Counted from the stretch's first letter, positions 24,197 to 33,465 are shown. The stretch is DNA of 42,226 nt from Spirochaetales bacterium (GCA_016936115.1 JAFGPQ010000011.1:1-42226); one strand, 5' to 3'. Made by a program: numbers and translations. The notes: generated by a model not told the origin, from the sequence alone.

Positions 24197-25275
24197 CGCT
24201 TAGTCAGTACTCCCTTTTCTATATCAAAGAATATACTGTTCTGTCCGCTCTGGTAAGTGTCGTCCCCGGGTAGAAAGGTAAAAAAAGCCTGTTCGTAGGG
24301 GGGAAGACAGTCCAGAAGAAGTTTCCTTTTTTCCCTGTCCAGTTCCAGAAGCACATCATCCAGGAGGAGAATCGGCTTTTTCTCCTGACTGGCGCTGATG
24401 AAATCGGCCTGGGCAATACGCATAATCAGGGAAACCAGACGCATTTGTCCTGTGGAACCGAAATCAACGAAATTCTTACCCCCGTGCATGAAAACAAAGT
24501 TATCCCTGTGGGGACCGTACAGGGAGGATCCCCGGAAAATTTCCTTATCCTCCCGGGAACGGAGAAAGTCGAAAATCTCTTTATCCTCCTCCATATTTCT
24601 CCAGGAGGGCTGATAGGTGATGACAAGATCCTCCTCGAGACCGGAAATTTTTCTAAAGTACCGGCTGAAGTGGATATTGAAGAGGGAAGTCAGTTCCTTA
24701 CGCCGAGTCTGGATTTCCTTGCCGGTTGTCACCATCTGAACCGTATAGATCTCCAGGAGGTCCCTCTTTTTCTCTTTAAGAAGCTTATTGCGGGTAAAGA
24801 GGATTTTCTTATATTTCCTCAGAGAATCCACATAGTAGGGATACTGATAGCTTAAGGTCTGATCGAAAAAAAGCCGCTTTCTTTCGGGGGATCCGTTCAC
24901 AAAGGAGAGATCGTCATGACAAAAAACCACGCAGGGAATGTTATTTATAAGTTCTTTCCGGTCCCGTATGATTTTGTCATCCAGTTTCGTGGTACGGGCG
25001 CCGTTTTTGAAGGATATTCCCAGGGATCCGAACTGCTGCCCGTTGAAGGAATAGCGGGCTCCGGTGAAAAAGCCCTCTTTACCGTGGCGGCACAGATCCT
25101 TCTCAGATTTCCCACGAAAGGAGGAGGCATAGCAGAGATAGTAGATCATTTCCAGAAAATTCGTCTTTCCCTGGCCGTTCAGGCCAACGAGAAAAATATT
25201 ATCCGCTCCGCTCAGATCAATCCGGCTGTCTTCCAGGTTTCTGAAATTAACGGAACGGACGCCGGTGAAGCCCAA
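24193..25275 (-). CDS. recF: DNA replication/repair protein RecF
   Basis: 360 residues. It has FRNLEDSRIDLSG at the N-terminus, Walker A GLNGQGKT (31-38), the ABC-type signature region FGSTGQMRLVSLIMR and Walker B ILLLDDVLLELD, all normal for RecF. The protein helps load RecA at single-strand gaps with RecO and RecR. The first usable start is TTG at 25275, only 7 bases after the dnaN stop, so translation is probably coupled to dnaN. Its C-terminal end overlaps the DciA-like gene by 4 bases. Confidence 0.95.
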   Translation of the reverse strand: MGFTGVRSVNFRNLEDSRIDLSGADNIFLVGLNGQGKTNFLEMIYYLCYASSFRGKSEKDLCRHGKEGFFTGARYSFNGQQFGSLGISFKNGARTTKLDDKIIRDRKELINNIPCVVFCHDDLSFVNGSPERKRLFFDQTLSYQYPYYVDSLRKYKKILFTRNKLLKEKKRDLLEIYTVQMVTTGKEIQTRRKELTSLFNIHFSRYFRKISGLEEDLVITYQPSWRNMEEDKEIFDFLRSREDKEIFRGSSLYGPHRDNFVFMHGGKNFVDFGSTGQMRLVSLIMRIAQADFISASQEKKPILLLDDVLLELDREKRKLLLDCLPPYEQAFFTFLPGDDTYQSGQNSIFFDIEKGVLTKR

Positions 25276-25282
25276 TCCCGGC

Positions 25283-26389
25283 CTAGTCCATCTGCATGGG
25301 CATTACCACGTGCAGATAATCCTTTTCAGGATTGCTCTGCAGTGTAACGGCCCTGTTTTTCTCGGTAAAGAGGAAAAGAATGTTGTCCTCGTCGATAACA
25401 TTCAGAGGTTCTATCAGATAGGTGTAATTCAAAGCGAAAGTCGTTTCCGGTCCCTCATAGGTACAGGAAACCTTTTCACGGGCCGTACCCACGTCGCTCT
25501 CTTCCGACTTGAGAATGATCTGATCCCCTTCCACGGTCAGGAAAATCTTCTTGGATTTATGCTCCGCCAGAATGGAAACACGGCGCAGGGCATTGGAGAG
25601 ATCCTCCTTGTTGATAACCACCCGGTTGTCCTGATTTTCGGGGATAACCTTGCGGTAATTGGGAAACTGACCGTCTATAAGGGATGAGGAAATTTTCTGA
25701 TTGTCGAAGCGGACGAAAATAGACTTGTCCACCACGGCTATCTGGATGTTTCCCTCTCCGGAGGCGAGTTTTTTAATAAGCTGAAGGATTTTCGGGGGAA
25801 CGATGATTCCGGGGAAATCGGGAATATTCTCTTCGAATTCCCTTCCGATATAGGAGAGTCTTCTTCCGTCGGTTCCCACCATAACGAGACGGGAATCCTC
25901 CTTCTCCATATAGACACCGTTCATAAAGTAACGGGTTTCATCATCGGAAATGGAGAAAATGGTATGGGAAATCATTTCCATGAAGAGTTTCTGGGAAAGT
26001 TCGAAGTAGGATGCGTCGTCCACGGCGAGAAGTTCGGGGAATTTGTCCGCATCGATCGTATTCAGCTGAAAGGAGATGTTCTCATCCTCCGTACGAATGA
26101 TCATTTTTTCATTGTTCACCTGCTCAAAGGTAATGGTTCCGCTGGGAAGTGAGCGGATGATGCCCAGAAATTTATCACAGTAGATTGTGGTGCTTCCCGC
26201 TTCTTCTATCTCTACGGGTATAACCGTTTCAAAACCCACTTTCAGATCAGTAGCTTTGATGGTGAGGGAGTTATTATCCGCCTCGAGAAGAACATTGGAC
26301 AGAATGGAAAGGGCATTTCTGGAAGAAACGATGTCCTGGGCAATAGAAATTTCTTTTAAAATGATATTTTTGTCGCATTTAAATTTCAT
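25283..26389 (-). CDS. dnaN: DNA polymerase III sliding clamp (beta subunit)
   Basis: 368 residues, three repeated clamp domains as expected. Recognisable pieces are LSNVLLEADNNSLTIKATDLKVG near the start, YFMNGVYMEKEDSRLVMVGTDGRRLSY in the middle and the C-terminal YLHVVMPMQMD, where VMPMQ is the classic clamp ending. It forms the ring that tethers polymerase III to DNA. The ATG at 26389 follows AAAGGAGA. The gene faces away from the origin, co-directional with the fork moving left. Confidence 0.97.
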   Translation of the reverse strand: MKFKCDKNIILKEISIAQDIVSSRNALSILSNVLLEADNNSLTIKATDLKVGFETVIPVEIEEAGSTTIYCDKFLGIIRSLPSGTITFEQVNNEKMIIRTEDENISFQLNTIDADKFPELLAVDDASYFELSQKLFMEMISHTIFSISDDETRYFMNGVYMEKEDSRLVMVGTDGRRLSYIGREFEENIPDFPGIIVPPKILQLIKKLASGEGNIQIAVVDKSIFVRFDNQKISSSLIDGQFPNYRKVIPENQDNRVVINKEDLSNALRRVSILAEHKSKKIFLTVEGDQIILKSEESDVGTAREKVSCTYEGPETTFALNYTYLIEPLNVIDEDNILFLFTEKNRAVTLQSNPEKDYLHVVMPMQMD

Positions 26390-26432
26390 GAAAGAATTCT
26401 CCTTTCAGGGGATGATTATGGAAATTTATGAT

Positions 26433-26446
26433 AACACATTTGTGTT
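26433..26446. promoter_or_regulatory. Palindrome in the dnaN control region
   Basis: AACACATTTGTGTT has 6-base arms around a 2-base centre and lies about 45 bases before the dnaN start. It overlaps the likely promoter zone (leftward TTGAAA at 26444-26449). A binding protein is not known. Confidence 0.35.
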
Positions 26447-26490
26447 TCAAACGAAAGCCTTCTATTTCTAAATTTATTAATTTATAACAG

Positions 26491-26505
26491 TAGTAATAGT
26501 AGTAG
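26491..26505 (+). promoter_or_regulatory. DnaA-trio element
   Basis: Five contiguous triplets TAG-TAA-TAG-TAG-TAG. Read 3' to 5' they are GAT, GAT, GAT, AAT, GAT, which fits the DnaA-trio consensus (3'-[G/A]A[T/A]-5') that guides DnaA filaments onto one strand during opening. A CAG triplet precedes them, and GGCC separates them from the nearest DnaA boxes. Confidence 0.75.
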
Positions 26506-26591
26506 GGCCTGTGAATTTGTGAAAAGGGGTACTATATAACAATTATATAATAAATTAGAAGAAGGATAAGTCTGAGGAAAAAACGGCCATT

Positions 26592-26672
26592 TTATCCACA
26601 TAATCACAGGAAGCCCGGTTACCCACAGGAATCCACCGGTTTACCCTGAACAGACTAACAGAGTTATCCACA
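26592..26672 (+). promoter_or_regulatory. Cluster of three DnaA boxes
   Basis: TTATCCACA at 26592-26600 and 26664-26672 are perfect; TTACCCACA at 26619-26627 differs by one base. All three have the same orientation. Confidence 0.85.
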
Positions 26673-26772
26673 AGCGTTTGGAATTGATAATTGGATTGCA
26701 GGGTTGAGTGATAAATAACTATATTGTCTTGCTGCGTTAGCTCCTGGGAGCCAAATAATTGCAAAAAGCCCA

Positions 26773-26803
26773 ATTCTTAATTCTGCATTCCTAATTCTTC
26801 ATT
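26773..26803. repeat. AATTCTTCATT-type intergenic repeat, copy 2
   Basis: Matches the element at 20378-20408 at 28 of 31 positions, with the T and G of the two internal words exchanged. It begins 3 bases past the dnaA stop codon, the same placement as copy 1 behind jag. Confidence 0.6.
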
Positions 26804-26806
26804 TAC

Positions 26807-28198
26807 TCAGGAGTAAATATTCTTCTTCAGTTCCGTGATCATCGGTTCCAGGGTGGAGTCAACGGCCATGCGCTCATCGATTCTCTGACAGGCGTGCATA
26901 ACAGTGGTGTGATCCTTACCGCCGAATTCAATACCGATTTCCGTTGTGGAATAATCGGTCAGTTCCCGCGAGAGAAACATGGCTATGTGACGGGGGAAGG
27001 TTATTTTCTGAGTTCTTTTCTTCCCTTTGATATCCATGATGGAAACATTGAAATACTCGGAAACGACCTTCTGTATTTTTGCGATATTCACAGCAGTCTG
27101 GGGGGAGACTGAGAAGTACTGCTGCAGAAGGTTCTTCACCGTCTCAACGGTGATATCCTTTTTAACTATATCCGCATAACCGATAATTCTGTTCAGGGCC
27201 GCCTCCAGATCTCTGATGTTTGATGTGATATTCCGTGAGATAAATTCAATCACTTCCAGGGAGATCTCACCGGTATAGTTAGTCTGTTCAATCTTTTTCT
27301 TGATAATGGCTATACGGGTTTCATAACTGGGGGGCTGGAGATCCACCATGAGGCCTCTCTGGAAACGGCTCTTGAGGCGGTCATTGAATTTTTTCAGCTC
27401 CGAGGGGGGTCTATCGCAGGTGAAGACAAGCTGTTTGTCAAAATCGTATAGGGCATTGAAGGTATGGAAGAGCTCTTCCTGGGTATCGTTCTTGTCCTGG
27501 AGATCATGGATATCGTCCAGAAGCAGAAGATCCACCTTGCGGTATTTATTTTTGAAATTGTTCTGCGTATTGGTTCTGATGGACTGGATAAATTCGTTGA
27601 CGAAAGTTTCGCTGGGAATACAGACTATTTTTGCCTGGGGATTTGCTTCATAGACCTGATTTCCTATGGCCTGCATCAGGTGGGTTTTACCCAGGCCGAC
27701 TCCTCCGTATATAAGGAAGGGATTATACTGGGTTTTACCCGGATTATCGGCGATAGCCTTGGCGGCCCCCACGGCAAAATCATTATTATTGCCGATCACG
27801 TAATTATCGAAGGTGAAATTCGTCTGCAGCTGAGGATGGGAAACCCTTCTTTCGGAAACAGGAATGCTCTTTTTCACCGTTTCCCGAACGGGAGCGATTT
27901 CTTCAGGGTCATCATCATCATAAACTTCCTCCTCCTTATTCTCTGAAATGATGAAATCCACCTTGATTCGGGAACCGGAAAGTTCTTCCAGGGTTTTTTC
28001 AATAAGAGTGTTATAGTTACGGGAGAGAACCTGGTCACGATAGAAACGGGAAGGGGTTTCAATAATGAGTTGCGAATTATCATAGGATTTGTAAACCAGT
28101 TTTTCAAACCAAAGATGGAATTCCGCCTCGTCTATCTTATTTTCCCTTATCTGACGGATGCATTCGTCCCAAAAGACTTTGAACTCCAAGTTGGCCAT
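26807..28198 (-). CDS. dnaA: Chromosomal replication initiator DnaA
   Basis: 463 residues with all four domains. Domain I spans about 1-80. A short acidic linker follows (EEEVYDDDDPEE). The AAA+ domain is recognised by NFTFDNYVIGNNNDFA, Walker A GGVGLGKT (165-172), Walker B LLLLDDIHDL and an Arg-containing sensor region. The C-terminal DNA-binding domain has the DnaA signature GGKDHTTVMHACQRIDE. DnaA binds DnaA boxes and opens the origin. CAGGAG precedes the ATG, with an extended -10 element upstream. The origin lies just past its 3' end, between it and dnaN. Confidence 0.98.
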   Translation of the reverse strand: MANLEFKVFWDECIRQIRENKIDEAEFHLWFEKLVYKSYDNSQLIIETPSRFYRDQVLSRNYNTLIEKTLEELSGSRIKVDFIISENKEEEVYDDDDPEEIAPVRETVKKSIPVSERRVSHPQLQTNFTFDNYVIGNNNDFAVGAAKAIADNPGKTQYNPFLIYGGVGLGKTHLMQAIGNQVYEANPQAKIVCIPSETFVNEFIQSIRTNTQNNFKNKYRKVDLLLLDDIHDLQDKNDTQEELFHTFNALYDFDKQLVFTCDRPPSELKKFNDRLKSRFQRGLMVDLQPPSYETRIAIIKKKIEQTNYTGEISLEVIEFISRNITSNIRDLEAALNRIIGYADIVKKDITVETVKNLLQQYFSVSPQTAVNIAKIQKVVSEYFNVSIMDIKGKKRTQKITFPRHIAMFLSRELTDYSTTEIGIEFGGKDHTTVMHACQRIDERMAVDSTLEPMITELKKNIYS

Positions 28199-28228
28199 AA
28201 AAATCTACTCCTGGTCTTATATACGCAT

Positions 28229-28237
28229 ACTATAGCA
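28229..28237 (-). promoter_or_regulatory. Extended -10 element for dnaA
   Basis: Read leftward, TGCTATAGT is an extended -10 (TGnTATAGT) about 30 bases before the dnaA ATG. The rest of the 136-base gap to gyrB is A/T-rich and holds TATAAT words at 28289-28294 and 28312-28317 that could serve gyrB. No DnaA box is seen in this gap. Confidence 0.45.
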
Positions 28238-28334
28238 TAATTTCAGAGGGAATGACTATCTTTACTTTTTTAGTCTTGAAAGATATAATATAATGGTTAT
28301 TTTCCCCATACTATAATTATTAGCAGGTAGAATC

Positions 28335-30245
28335 ATGTCCAACAATTACGATGCTCAGAGTATTCAGATACTGAAAGGTCTGGAGGCAGTCCGTAAACGT
28401 CCGGGAATGTATATCGGCTCAACCGGGACAGACGGTCTTCATCATCTTGTTTATGAAATAGTGGATAACAGTATCGATGAAGCCCTGGCCGGTTATTGTA
28501 ATGAAATCTGTGTCTTTATTGAAGAGAATGATATAATCAGAGTCACCGATAACGGACGGGGTATTCCCACGGGAATTCATCTTGTGGAAGGAATAAGCGC
28601 GCTGGAAGTGGTTATGACGAAACTGCACGCGGGCGGTAAGTTCGACAAAGGTACGTACAAGGTATCCGGCGGACTTCACGGAGTGGGTGCGGCTGTTGTA
28701 AATGCTCTCTCGGACTGGTGTGAAGTCAGTGTTAATCAAAACGGAAAGGTTCATCGTCAGACTTATAAAAAAGGTATACCCGACGGTCCCATGGAAATTG
28801 TGGGAGACACCGACCAGACCGGTACTATTACGCGATTCAAGCCGGACAGTTCCATTTTTGATGAACTGATCTACAGTTATGACGTGCTTTCCCAGAGACT
28901 GCGGGAGCTGGCCTTTCTGAACAAGGGTGTCCACATTAATCTGAAAGATGAGAGACCGGGGCAGACCAAGAGCAATAATTTCATGTTCGAAGGGGGAGTG
29001 AAATCCTTCGTCGAGTATCTGAATAAGAAAAAGGTACCTCTCCATGAGGAGCCGGTTTATTTTGAAACCATCAAGGATGACATTACCGTAGAAGTGGCCA
29101 TGCAGTATAATGATGGGTTCTCCGAAGTTATATTTTCTTACGTCAACAACATTAATACGAGAGAAGGCGGTACGCATCTCTCCGGATTCAAAACAGCTTT
29201 GACCAGGACCATGAACAACTTCTTGCAGCAGGATACGAAGCTTTCCAAGAAGGCGGATGAGAGTTTTTCCGGGGACGATGTCCGGGAAGGACTCACCTGC
29301 GTCATTTCAGTAAAAGTACCGGAACCCCAGTTTGAAGGGCAGACGAAAACGAAGCTGGGAAACTCGGAAGTGAGAGGTCTTGTGGATTCCCTGGTAAATG
29401 AAGAGCTGACCTCTTATTTTGAAGAGAATCCCCGGGTTATCGGAGTTATTCTCGAAAAAGCTATGCTGGCAGCCAAGGCGAGAGCCGCTGCCAGAAGGGC
29501 CCGGGAAAACGCCCGTCGTAAAAACCCCCTTGACGGTGCCAGTCTTCCGGGCAAACTGGCGGACTGCGCCGATAAGAATCCGGAAAACTGCGAAGTCTTC
29601 ATTGTCGAGGGAGATTCGGCAGGGGGTTCGGCTAAGCAGGGTCGGGACAGATCAATTCAGGCGATACTTCCTCTCTGGGGGAAAATGCTGAATGTGGAAA
29701 AGACCCGGGTGGAGAAGGTTATTTCCAATGATAAGATGTATCCCATCATCGCAGCTCTCGGAACTAATTTGGGAGATGAGTTCAATATAGAAAAACTTCG
29801 CTACCATAAGATTATCATCATGGCCGATGCGGATGTGGACGGATCCCATATCAGAACCCTGCTGCTTACCTTTTTTGTCCGATATATGCAGCCCCTGGTT
29901 GAGAAGGGCCATATCTATCTGGCCATGCCGCCCCTTTATAAAGTCAGTTACGGCAAGCAGTTCGGTTATGCCTTCGATGATGCGGAGCGGGATAATCTGG
30001 TAAAATCCTTTGCGGTGGATCCCGAGAAAATAGAGATTCAGAGATACAAGGGTCTGGGCGAAATGAATCCGGACCAGCTCTGGGAAACCACCATGAATCC
30101 GGAGACCAGAAATATAAAAAGAGTGACCATGGAAGATTTCGTTGCAGCGGATGAGATCTTTACCATTCTCATGGGCGAGGAAGTTCCCCCCCGTAGAAAG
30201 TTTATTGAGGATAACGCCCTTTCCGTTGTGAACCTTGATGTGTAA
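28335..30245 (+). CDS. gyrB: DNA gyrase subunit B
   Basis: 636 residues, the short form without the large insert of enteric GyrB. The GHKL ATPase domain shows [23 protein letters not shown] and [15 protein letters not shown]. The TOPRIM domain shows [15 protein letters not shown] and [17 protein letters not shown]. The C-terminal [21 protein letters not shown] binds Gyr[13 protein letters not shown], with Trp where most phyla have Arg, is a spirochaete-like feature. With GyrA it introduces negative supercoils. gyrA follows after 12 bases in one operon. Confidence 0.98.
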   Translation: MSNNYDAQSIQILKGLEAVRKRPGMYIGSTGTDGLHHLVYEIVDNSIDEALAGYCNEICVFIEENDIIRVTDNGRGIPTGIHLVEGISALEVVMTKLHAGGKFDKGTYKVSGGLHGVGAAVVNALSDWCEVSVNQNGKVHRQTYKKGIPDGPMEIVGDTDQTGTITRFKPDSSIFDELIYSYDVLSQRLRELAFLNKGVHINLKDERPGQTKSNNFMFEGGVKSFVEYLNKKKVPLHEEPVYFETIKDDITVEVAMQYNDGFSEVIFSYVNNINTREGGTHLSGFKTALTRTMNNFLQQDTKLSKKADESFSGDDVREGLTCVISVKVPEPQFEGQTKTKLGNSEVRGLVDSLVNEELTSYFEENPRVIGVILEKAMLAAKARAAARRARENARRKNPLDGASLPGKLADCADKNPENCEVFIVEGDSAGGSAKQGRDRSIQAILPLWGKMLNVEKTRVEKVISNDKMYPIIAALGTNLGDEFNIEKLRYHKIIIMADADVDGSHIRTLLLTFFVRYMQPLVEKGHIYLAMPPLYKVSYGKQFGYAFDDAERDNLVKSFAVDPEKIEIQRYKGLGEMNPDQLWETTMNPETRNIKRVTMEDFVAADEIFTILMGEEVPPRRKFIEDNALSVVNLDV

Positions 30246-30257
30246 CAGGAGTGCAGA

Positions 30258-32843
30258 GTGAGTGATTTTCAGGGAAAAGTCATACCCATCGCCATTGAAG
30301 ATGAGGTAAAAGAGTCCTATCTGAATTATGCCATGTCCGTAATTGTCAGCCGTGCGCTGCCGGACATTCGTGACGGTCTGAAGCCGGTCCACCGGAGAAT
30401 TCTCTATTCCATGAGTGAAATGGGTCTCCGCTATAACAGCAAGGAAAAAAAGTGTGCCCGTATTGTGGGTGACGTACTCGGTAAATTCCATCCCCACGGA
30501 GATGCTTCGGTATACGATGCCCTGGTCAGAATGGCCCAGGATTTTTCTCTGAGAGAACCCCTGGTTCACGGACAGGGAAATTTCGGTTCCGTAGACGGGG
30601 ATCCCCCAGCTGCCATGAGATACACCGAAGCCAAGATGGCCCGTATTTCCGAGGCCATGCTGAGGGATATCAAGAAGGAAACCGTCGATTTCGGGCCCAA
30701 CTACGATGATTCCATGCAGGAACCCCTTGTTCTTCCCGCGGCATTTCCCGCTCTGCTGGTTAACGGTTCCAACGGTATCGCCGTCGGTATGGCTACAAAT
30801 ATGCCTCCCCACAACCTGGGAGAGGTTTGCGACGCAGTCTGTGCCCTGATCGAAGATCCGGAATTGACCATTGAGGATCTTCTGGAATATGTGAAGGGAC
30901 CCGACTATCCCACGGGAGCCACTATTTACGGCAAAGTGGGCATCCGCATGGCGGCAAAAACCGGCCGGGGAAAAATTATCGCCCGAGCCAAGTATCACCT
31001 GGAAGAGTTAAGGGGTGACAGGGAAGCCATTATCTTCACAGAAATTCCCTACCAGGTGAATAAGGCAAAGCTGATTGAAAGAATTGCCGAGCTGGTAAAG
31101 GAAAAACGGATTGAGGGCATCTCGGAGCTGAGAGATGAGTCGGACCGGCAGGGTATGCGTATCGTTATTGAATTGAAGAAGAGCATTCCCACGAAAGTTG
31201 TTCTGAATCATCTTTTCTCCTTAACCCCGCTTCAGTCCAATTTCAACGTAATTAACCTGGCCCTTGTTGACGGAAAACCCAAGCTATGTAATCTCAAGCT
31301 CATTCTGAATCATTTCATTGCCCACCGGCAGGATGTTATCAGACGGCGCTGTATCTTCGATCTTGAAAAAGCTAAGGCAAGAGCCCATATTCTGGAAGCC
31401 CTTAAGGTAGCCCTTGATAATATTGATGAGATTGTCGAAATCATCAAGAAATCTGAAAATGTGAATATGGCCCGGGTTAACCTGATGGAGAGATTCAGTT
31501 TCACTGAAATCCAGGCCCAGGCGATTCTGGATATGAGGCTGCAGAAGCTCACCAGTCTGGAAACCCAGAAGATCATCGATGAACTGAACGAAGTCCTGGC
31601 CGAAATTGCCTACCTGGAAGACCTTCTTGCCCATGAAGAGAAGATTCTGGGCGTTATCAAGGATGAAACCCAGGAGTTGAAGGAGAAGTACGGTAATCCC
31701 CGCAAGACAGATATTCTACCCGAAGAGCTGGAAAGCATGAATATGGAGGACTTCATCAAGAAGGAGAACATGGTCGTTCTTATCTCCAACAGGGGTTTTA
31801 TCAAGAGAATTGCCGTAACTGAATACAAAGAGCAGAGCCGGGGAGGTAAGGGTTCCAATACATCAAAGCTCAAGGATGATGATTTCATAGAGCACATGTT
31901 TATAGCCAATACCCATACCCATATCATGTTTGTTACCAATAAGGCCAAAGCTTACTGGCTTAAGGTCTACGAAATACCCGAAGGCTCCCGGGCCTCCAAG
32001 GGAAAACACCTCAGGACCATTTTTGAATTCGAAGAGGATGAGGAGATTACCGCATCCGTTCCCCTGGAAGAGTTCAGAGAGGACCAGTACCTGTTCATGG
32101 CCACGAAGAATGCGGTTGTGAAAAGGGTTTCCACCTATGATTTCAGAAATGCGAAGATGAGAGGTATCAGAGCTATTGATCTGGATGAGGGGGATTCCCT
32201 GGTTACGGCTAAGCTGACCTACGGTGACGGTGATATTATGCTTGTCACAAAGAGGGGCAAGGGGTTACGGATTAACGAAGAGAATGTTCGCTGTATGGGC
32301 CGTGTTGCCCGGGGTGTCAGAGGTATAAAGCTGGCCGAAGGTGATGAGCTTATCGGTATGTGTAATGTCAATGACGATTATAAGATGCTCCTTATTTCTG
32401 AATACGGCTACGGAAAGCGAACCGACTTCAATGAGTTTTCTGCTCACGGAAGAGGTACGGGAGGTCAGAAAGCCTATGGCGTTAATAAAAAGACCGGAGA
32501 ACTTGTGGGTATTCTTTCCGTTCTTGAAGAGGATAGTATAATCTGTATTACATCACAGGGAAAGGCTATCCGATTACCGGTACACTCCATTTCTATCAAC
32601 GGGCGAGCGGCTTTCGGCGTACGTGTTCTGAATACGGGATACGATGATAAGCTTATCGGTTTGGCCCGTCAGGAAAAGGAAAACGAGGATAATGTCACAT
32701 CAGAAGATGAAGAAGATGATAATCAGCTTGAGTTAATCGGAGACGAAAATGATTCCGGTGTTTCACGTGAAACAATATCCGAAGATGAAACTGATGAGGA
32801 TGAACAGGAAGATTCGGAAGATCAGGATGATACTGACGAGTAA
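30258..32843 (+). CDS. gyrA: DNA gyrase subunit A
   Basis: 861 residues from a GTG start with CAGGAG upstream. The breakage-reunion domain has catalytic Y122 (AMRYTEAKM). The quinolone-determining region reads [10 protein letters not shown]: position 83 is Ala (Ser in E. coli) and 87 is Asp, as in mycobacteria, which predicts lowered fluoroquinolone sensitivity. The C-terminal beta-pinwheel has a GyrA-box variant QSRGGKG. The last ~50 residues are an extremely acidic tail (Glu/Asp runs). A perfect parS site is embedded in the DNA coding for that tail, at codons for GVSRETI. A strong terminator follows the stop. Confidence 0.98.
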   Translation: MSDFQGKVIPIAIEDEVKESYLNYAMSVIVSRALPDIRDGLKPVHRRILYSMSEMGLRYNSKEKKCARIVGDVLGKFHPHGDASVYDALVRMAQDFSLREPLVHGQGNFGSVDGDPPAAMRYTEAKMARISEAMLRDIKKETVDFGPNYDDSMQEPLVLPAAFPALLVNGSNGIAVGMATNMPPHNLGEVCDAVCALIEDPELTIEDLLEYVKGPDYPTGATIYGKVGIRMAAKTGRGKIIARAKYHLEELRGDREAIIFTEIPYQVNKAKLIERIAELVKEKRIEGISELRDESDRQGMRIVIELKKSIPTKVVLNHLFSLTPLQSNFNVINLALVDGKPKLCNLKLILNHFIAHRQDVIRRRCIFDLEKAKARAHILEALKVALDNIDEIVEIIKKSENVNMARVNLMERFSFTEIQAQAILDMRLQKLTSLETQKIIDELNEVLAEIAYLEDLLAHEEKILGVIKDETQELKEKYGNPRKTDILPEELESMNMEDFIKKENMVVLISNRGFIKRIAVTEYKEQSRGGKGSNTSKLKDDDFIEHMFIANTHTHIMFVTNKAKAYWLKVYEIPEGSRASKGKHLRTIFEFEEDEEITASVPLEEFREDQYLFMATKNAVVKRVSTYDFRNAKMRGIRAIDLDEGDSLVTAKLTYGDGDIMLVTKRGKGLRINEENVRCMGRVARGVRGIKLAEGDELIGMCNVNDDYKMLLISEYGYGKRTDFNEFSAHGRGTGGQKAYGVNKKTGELVGILSVLEEDSIICITSQGKAIRLPVHSISINGRAAFGVRVLNTGYDDKLIGLARQEKENEDNVTSEDEEDDNQLELIGDENDSGVSRETISEDETDEDEQEDSEDQDDTDE
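32759..32774. promoter_or_regulatory. parS: parS site 1, inside gyrA
   Basis: TGTTTCACGTGAAACA is the exact 16-bp ParB-binding consensus, a perfect palindrome. It lies within the gyrA coding sequence, in the acidic tail. Confidence 0.9.
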
Positions 32844-32864
32844 TTAACAGCTTATTAAAAATAG

Positions 32865-32890
32865 GGGATGGCGATTGCCATCCCTTTTTT
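32865..32890 (+). terminator. Rho-independent terminator of gyrBA
   Basis: GGGATGGC and GCCATCCC form a perfect 8-bp stem with a GATT loop, followed by six T. It ends 47 bases after the gyrA stop. Confidence 0.92.
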
Positions 32891-32905
32891 GTTTCACGTG
32901 AAACA
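32890..32905. promoter_or_regulatory. parS: parS site 2, downstream of gyrA
   Basis: A second exact TGTTTCACGTGAAACA, starting on the last T of the gyrBA terminator. It is 131 bases from the first copy, start to start. Confidence 0.92.
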
Positions 32906-32928
32906 TTAGGTGATAAATTCCTATACCT

Positions 32929-33062
32929 GTGGAAAACTTCGGGGTTAAATTCCTATTTTAGTGATATCAAAAAACGCGCATATTAATTCTATGTATTATA
33001 AGGAATAAATTCATCAGGAAAACGGAATATCAAAATTAATCCGGTGGATAAGATGTGGATAA
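32929..33062. promoter_or_regulatory. DnaA-box-like sites between gyrA and nfu
   Basis: TGTGGAAAA (32929-32937) fits the relaxed box consensus, GGTGGATAA (33043-33051) has one mismatch and TGTGGATAA (33054-33062) is perfect. All are in one orientation, opposite to the main oriC boxes. They may titrate DnaA or form a secondary cluster. Confidence 0.55.
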
Positions 33063-33086
33063 AAAAAACTGCTCCTACAGGAGCAG
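33061..33086 (-). terminator. Rho-independent terminator of the nfu gene
   Basis: Read leftward, CTGCTCC, loop TGTA and GGAGCAG form a 7-bp stem followed by a T-run (the A-run at 33061-33068). It ends the leftward Fe-S scaffold gene. Confidence 0.85.
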
Positions 33087-33111
33087 CTCTTAACCTGAGA
33101 TAAAGAAGTTT

Positions 33112-33342
33112 TTAGATATTCTCTACTGAAGAAATCTCAGGAACAACCTTTTTAAGATAGTTCTCCACTCCCTGCTTCAGTGTCATCTGCGCCATGGGGC
33201 ATCCGTTACAGGCTCCCTGCAGTTCTACCTTTACAATATTCTCATCGGTGATTTCAACGAACCGGATATCACCACCATCGGCCTGAAGACTGGGTCTTAC
33301 TTCTTCAAGTGCCTGGGAAACTCTTTCTTTAAGATCGCTCAT
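33112..33342 (-). CDS. NifU-like (Nfu) iron-sulfur scaffold protein
   Basis: 76 residues, a stand-alone Nfu domain. It has RPSLQADGGDIRFVEI at 16-31 and the CxxC motif in GACNGCPMAQMTLKQGVE (C45, C48), which binds a 4Fe-4S cluster as a dimer and passes it to target enzymes. AAAGGAG precedes the ATG at 33342. It is a single-gene unit with its own terminator, and diverges from the GntR gene. Confidence 0.93.
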   Translation of the reverse strand: MSDLKERVSQALEEVRPSLQADGGDIRFVEITDENIVKVELQGACNGCPMAQMTLKQGVENYLKKVVPEISSVENI

Positions 33343-33418
33343 GGATTTCTCCTTTTTATGATGAGTATAATAATTATTTATCCCTATTTCAACACCTAAT
33401 TTATCGGGAAAAACATAA

Positions 33419-33447
33419 TTGACGGGGGTATGAAACTATTCTATTAT
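33419..33447 (+). promoter_or_regulatory. Promoter of the GntR-SDR operon
   Basis: TTGACG (33419-33424), a 17-base spacer and TATTAT (33442-33447). The transcript would start about 12 bases before the ATG at 33466. Confidence 0.6.
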
Positions 33448-33465
33448 TACATAAGAGGTTAAAGG

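Larger units (their letters stand above)
26459..26690. other. oriC: Chromosomal replication origin (oriC)
   Basis: The 417-base gap between dnaA and dnaN has no gene and contains origin elements in one line. From the dnaA side: perfect DnaA boxes TTATCCACA at 26664-26672 and 26592-26600, a one-mismatch box TTACCCACA at 26619-26627, two weaker boxes in the opposite orientation at 26518-26526 and 26510-26518, the GC tract GGGCC, a row of DnaA-trios (26491-26505), and a very A/T-rich unwinding stretch (about 26465-26488) next to dnaN. A second A/T-rich patch lies at 26531-26557. The order box-GC-trio-AT is that of the Bacillus subtilis unwinding unit. Gene orientation on both sides (dnaA-dnaN-recF left, gyrB-gyrA right) agrees. 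Confidence 0.88.

Noticed and set aside
26736-26757. Inverted repeat around GCTCC-GGAGC downstream of dnaA
   Set aside because: Loop of four bases but no T-run on the leftward side; not convincing as a terminator.
29652-30998. 448-codon open frame on the minus strand
   Set aside because: Antisense to the gyrB end and gyrA start, both certain genes; no family resemblance.
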